Positions 6,680-7,172 of a stretch of DNA of 7,172 nucleotides are shown piece by piece. The stretch is taken from positions 1 to 7,172 of the forward strand of contig CANHUD010000121.1 in the NCBI GenBank assembly GCA_947463665.1, read 5' to 3'. Numbering within the stretch: the first letter of the stretch is position 1; every line of letters begins with the position of its first letter. The DNA comes from Sphingobacteriales bacterium. GTDB lineage: Bacteria; Bacteroidota; Bacteroidia; Chitinophagales; Chitinophagaceae. A program made the position numbers and the translations under genes. Below the pieces are notes generated by a model that had not been told where the DNA came from, did no database searches, and worked only from the letters and a program-made list of their open reading frames with translations.

Positions 6680-6716
6680 AGGTGTTTTCACCAGAAATAA
6701 TTGGTGATTTCACCAA
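6680..6716 (-). promoter_or_regulatory. Paired palindromes (GGTGWTTTCACC), probable operator for the split regulator
   Basis: GGTGTTTTCACC at 6681-6692 and GGTGATTTCACC at 6703-6714 are 11/12 identical. The second extends to the 7-2-7 palindrome TTGGTGATTTCACCAA (6701-6716). Their centres are 22 bp apart, two turns of the helix, so a dimeric regulator could bind both on one face. On the minus strand TATTTCTG (6692-6699), one mismatch from TAnnTTTG, lies between them. This is the layout expected of a repressed or autoregulated promoter for the regulator gene downstream. Which protein binds is unknown; the linked LuxR-type domain is one candidate. Confidence 0.55.
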
Positions 6717-6728
6717 AATCCATGTATT

Positions 6729-6746
6729 TAAGGCCAATAGGCCTTA
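6729..6746. terminator. 7-bp hairpin containing the stop codon of the membrane-protein gene
   Basis: TAAGGCC-AATA-GGCCTTA is a perfect 7-bp inverted repeat with a 4-base loop. Read on the minus strand it begins with the TAA stop of the upstream membrane-protein gene. It is followed there by TAAATACATGG rather than a T-run, so it would be at best a weak terminator for that gene. The T-run (TTTT at 6747-6750) is on the + side. It may instead stabilise mRNA ends. Confidence 0.35.
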
Positions 6747-7172
6747 TTTTAGGCTCAGGTAATCGGGATTGGCAGGCAGATGCCGAAGCATTTCCTGTTT
6801 TAATTCTTCTCTTCTCTTCTTAAGCAACTGAGCCTCCGGATTGCCGGGATCACTCAGAAACCGGGCCGACTTCCATTCCCGGTACCAGTCTATCCAACTG
6901 GCAGAAAACCAGCCAAAAACCGGGGCGAGCAATAAAAACCAGCCAAGGGGTTCCCACCGAAGTATGCTCCATACTATCACACCAGCCACTAACCATAAAA
7001 GATAGGCTACTGCAGAAACAGATAACTGTACACTGGTGTAAAAGTCTTCCCTTGTCACTTTTGTATCCGCCATATACCGCCCGAACCGATAGGGCAGAAA
7101 ATGGAATAACCATCCTATGGCCATTACAGGAAAGCTGACCATCAGCAACCATCCAGCTTTCCAGGCTCCCGC
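6744..7172 (-). CDS. Membrane protein, 3' part, probably the C-terminus of a PlsC-like acyltransferase
   Basis: 142 residues are visible, and the frame is still open at the window edge, so the start is missing; the TTG at 7148 is simply an internal Leu codon. Three hydrophobic stretches are seen at about residues 8-26, 50-70 and 76-92, followed by a charged, partly helical tail of about 50 residues (KKRREELKQEMLRHL). The sequence around GWLFHFLPYRFGRYMADTKVT and the following EDFYTSV resembles the membrane-embedded C-terminal region of Bacteroidota glycerol-3-phosphate/1-acylglycerol-3-phosphate acyltransferases. In that group, NxLPY-like and 'DxxFxxS' segments follow the catalytic domain. 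The catalytic HX4D motif would lie outside the window, so the assignment rests on resemblance alone. Otherwise it should be called a hypothetical membrane protein. Confidence 0.6.
   Translation of the reverse strand, partial: AGAWKAGWLLMVSFPVMAIGWLFHFLPYRFGRYMADTKVTREDFYTSVQLSVSAVAYLLWLVAGVIVWSILRWEPLGWFLLLAPVFGWFSASWIDWYREWKSARFLSDPGNPEAQLLKKRREELKQEMLRHLPANPDYLSLK

Noticed and set aside
6650..6691. GTG start at 6691 giving a 167-residue receiver protein
   Set aside because: The GTG lies inside the first palindrome, and the extra residues precede the receiver fold without adding to it. ATG 6649 or 6628 is more natural.

Overview
The window looks like ordinary chromosome of a Bacteroidota bacterium, probably of the Chitinophagaceae. 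Three things suggest this. The proteins carry Bacteroidota-style signatures: a DPP IV-like S9B peptidase, a short 225-residue TrmD, and a LuxR-type helix-turn-helix ending in an AYRLALQQKLGV-like motif. No gene start has a Shine-Dalgarno sequence. A perfect TAnnTTTG promoter element sits just before trmD. The genus is inference only.

Left part (1-4841) is for peptide breakdown. It holds the 3' end of an M20 metallopeptidase (+), a complete secreted DPP IV-like S9B peptidase (-), and a complete secreted S9 prolyl-oligopeptidase/acylaminoacyl-peptidase type enzyme (+). The two S9 genes diverge from a 70-bp spacer. The M20 and S9B genes converge on a 126-bp imperfect palindrome that contains both stop codons.

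Middle part (4857-5967) is for RNA. A small S4-domain protein of the Hsp15 (HslR) family lies 15 bp after the second S9 gene. It is followed by trmD (tRNA m1G37 methyltransferase), which has its own TATCTTTG element and a 20-bp tandem duplication directly upstream.

Right part (5969-7172) is all on the minus strand. It holds the 3' part of a membrane protein, probably the C-terminal end of a PlsC-like acyltransferase. After it comes a response-regulator-like gene with a degenerate receiver domain, which an in-frame TAA separates from its own well-preserved LuxR/GerE helix-turn-helix. Upstream of this regulator are two nearly identical palindromes (GGTGWTTTCACC) centred 22 bp apart, which look like a paired operator.

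I see no tRNA, rRNA, CRISPR array, transposase or phage gene, and no clearly new multi-gene system. The most interesting items are the split regulator with its paired palindromes, the long intergenic palindrome, and the tandem repeat at the trmD promoter.
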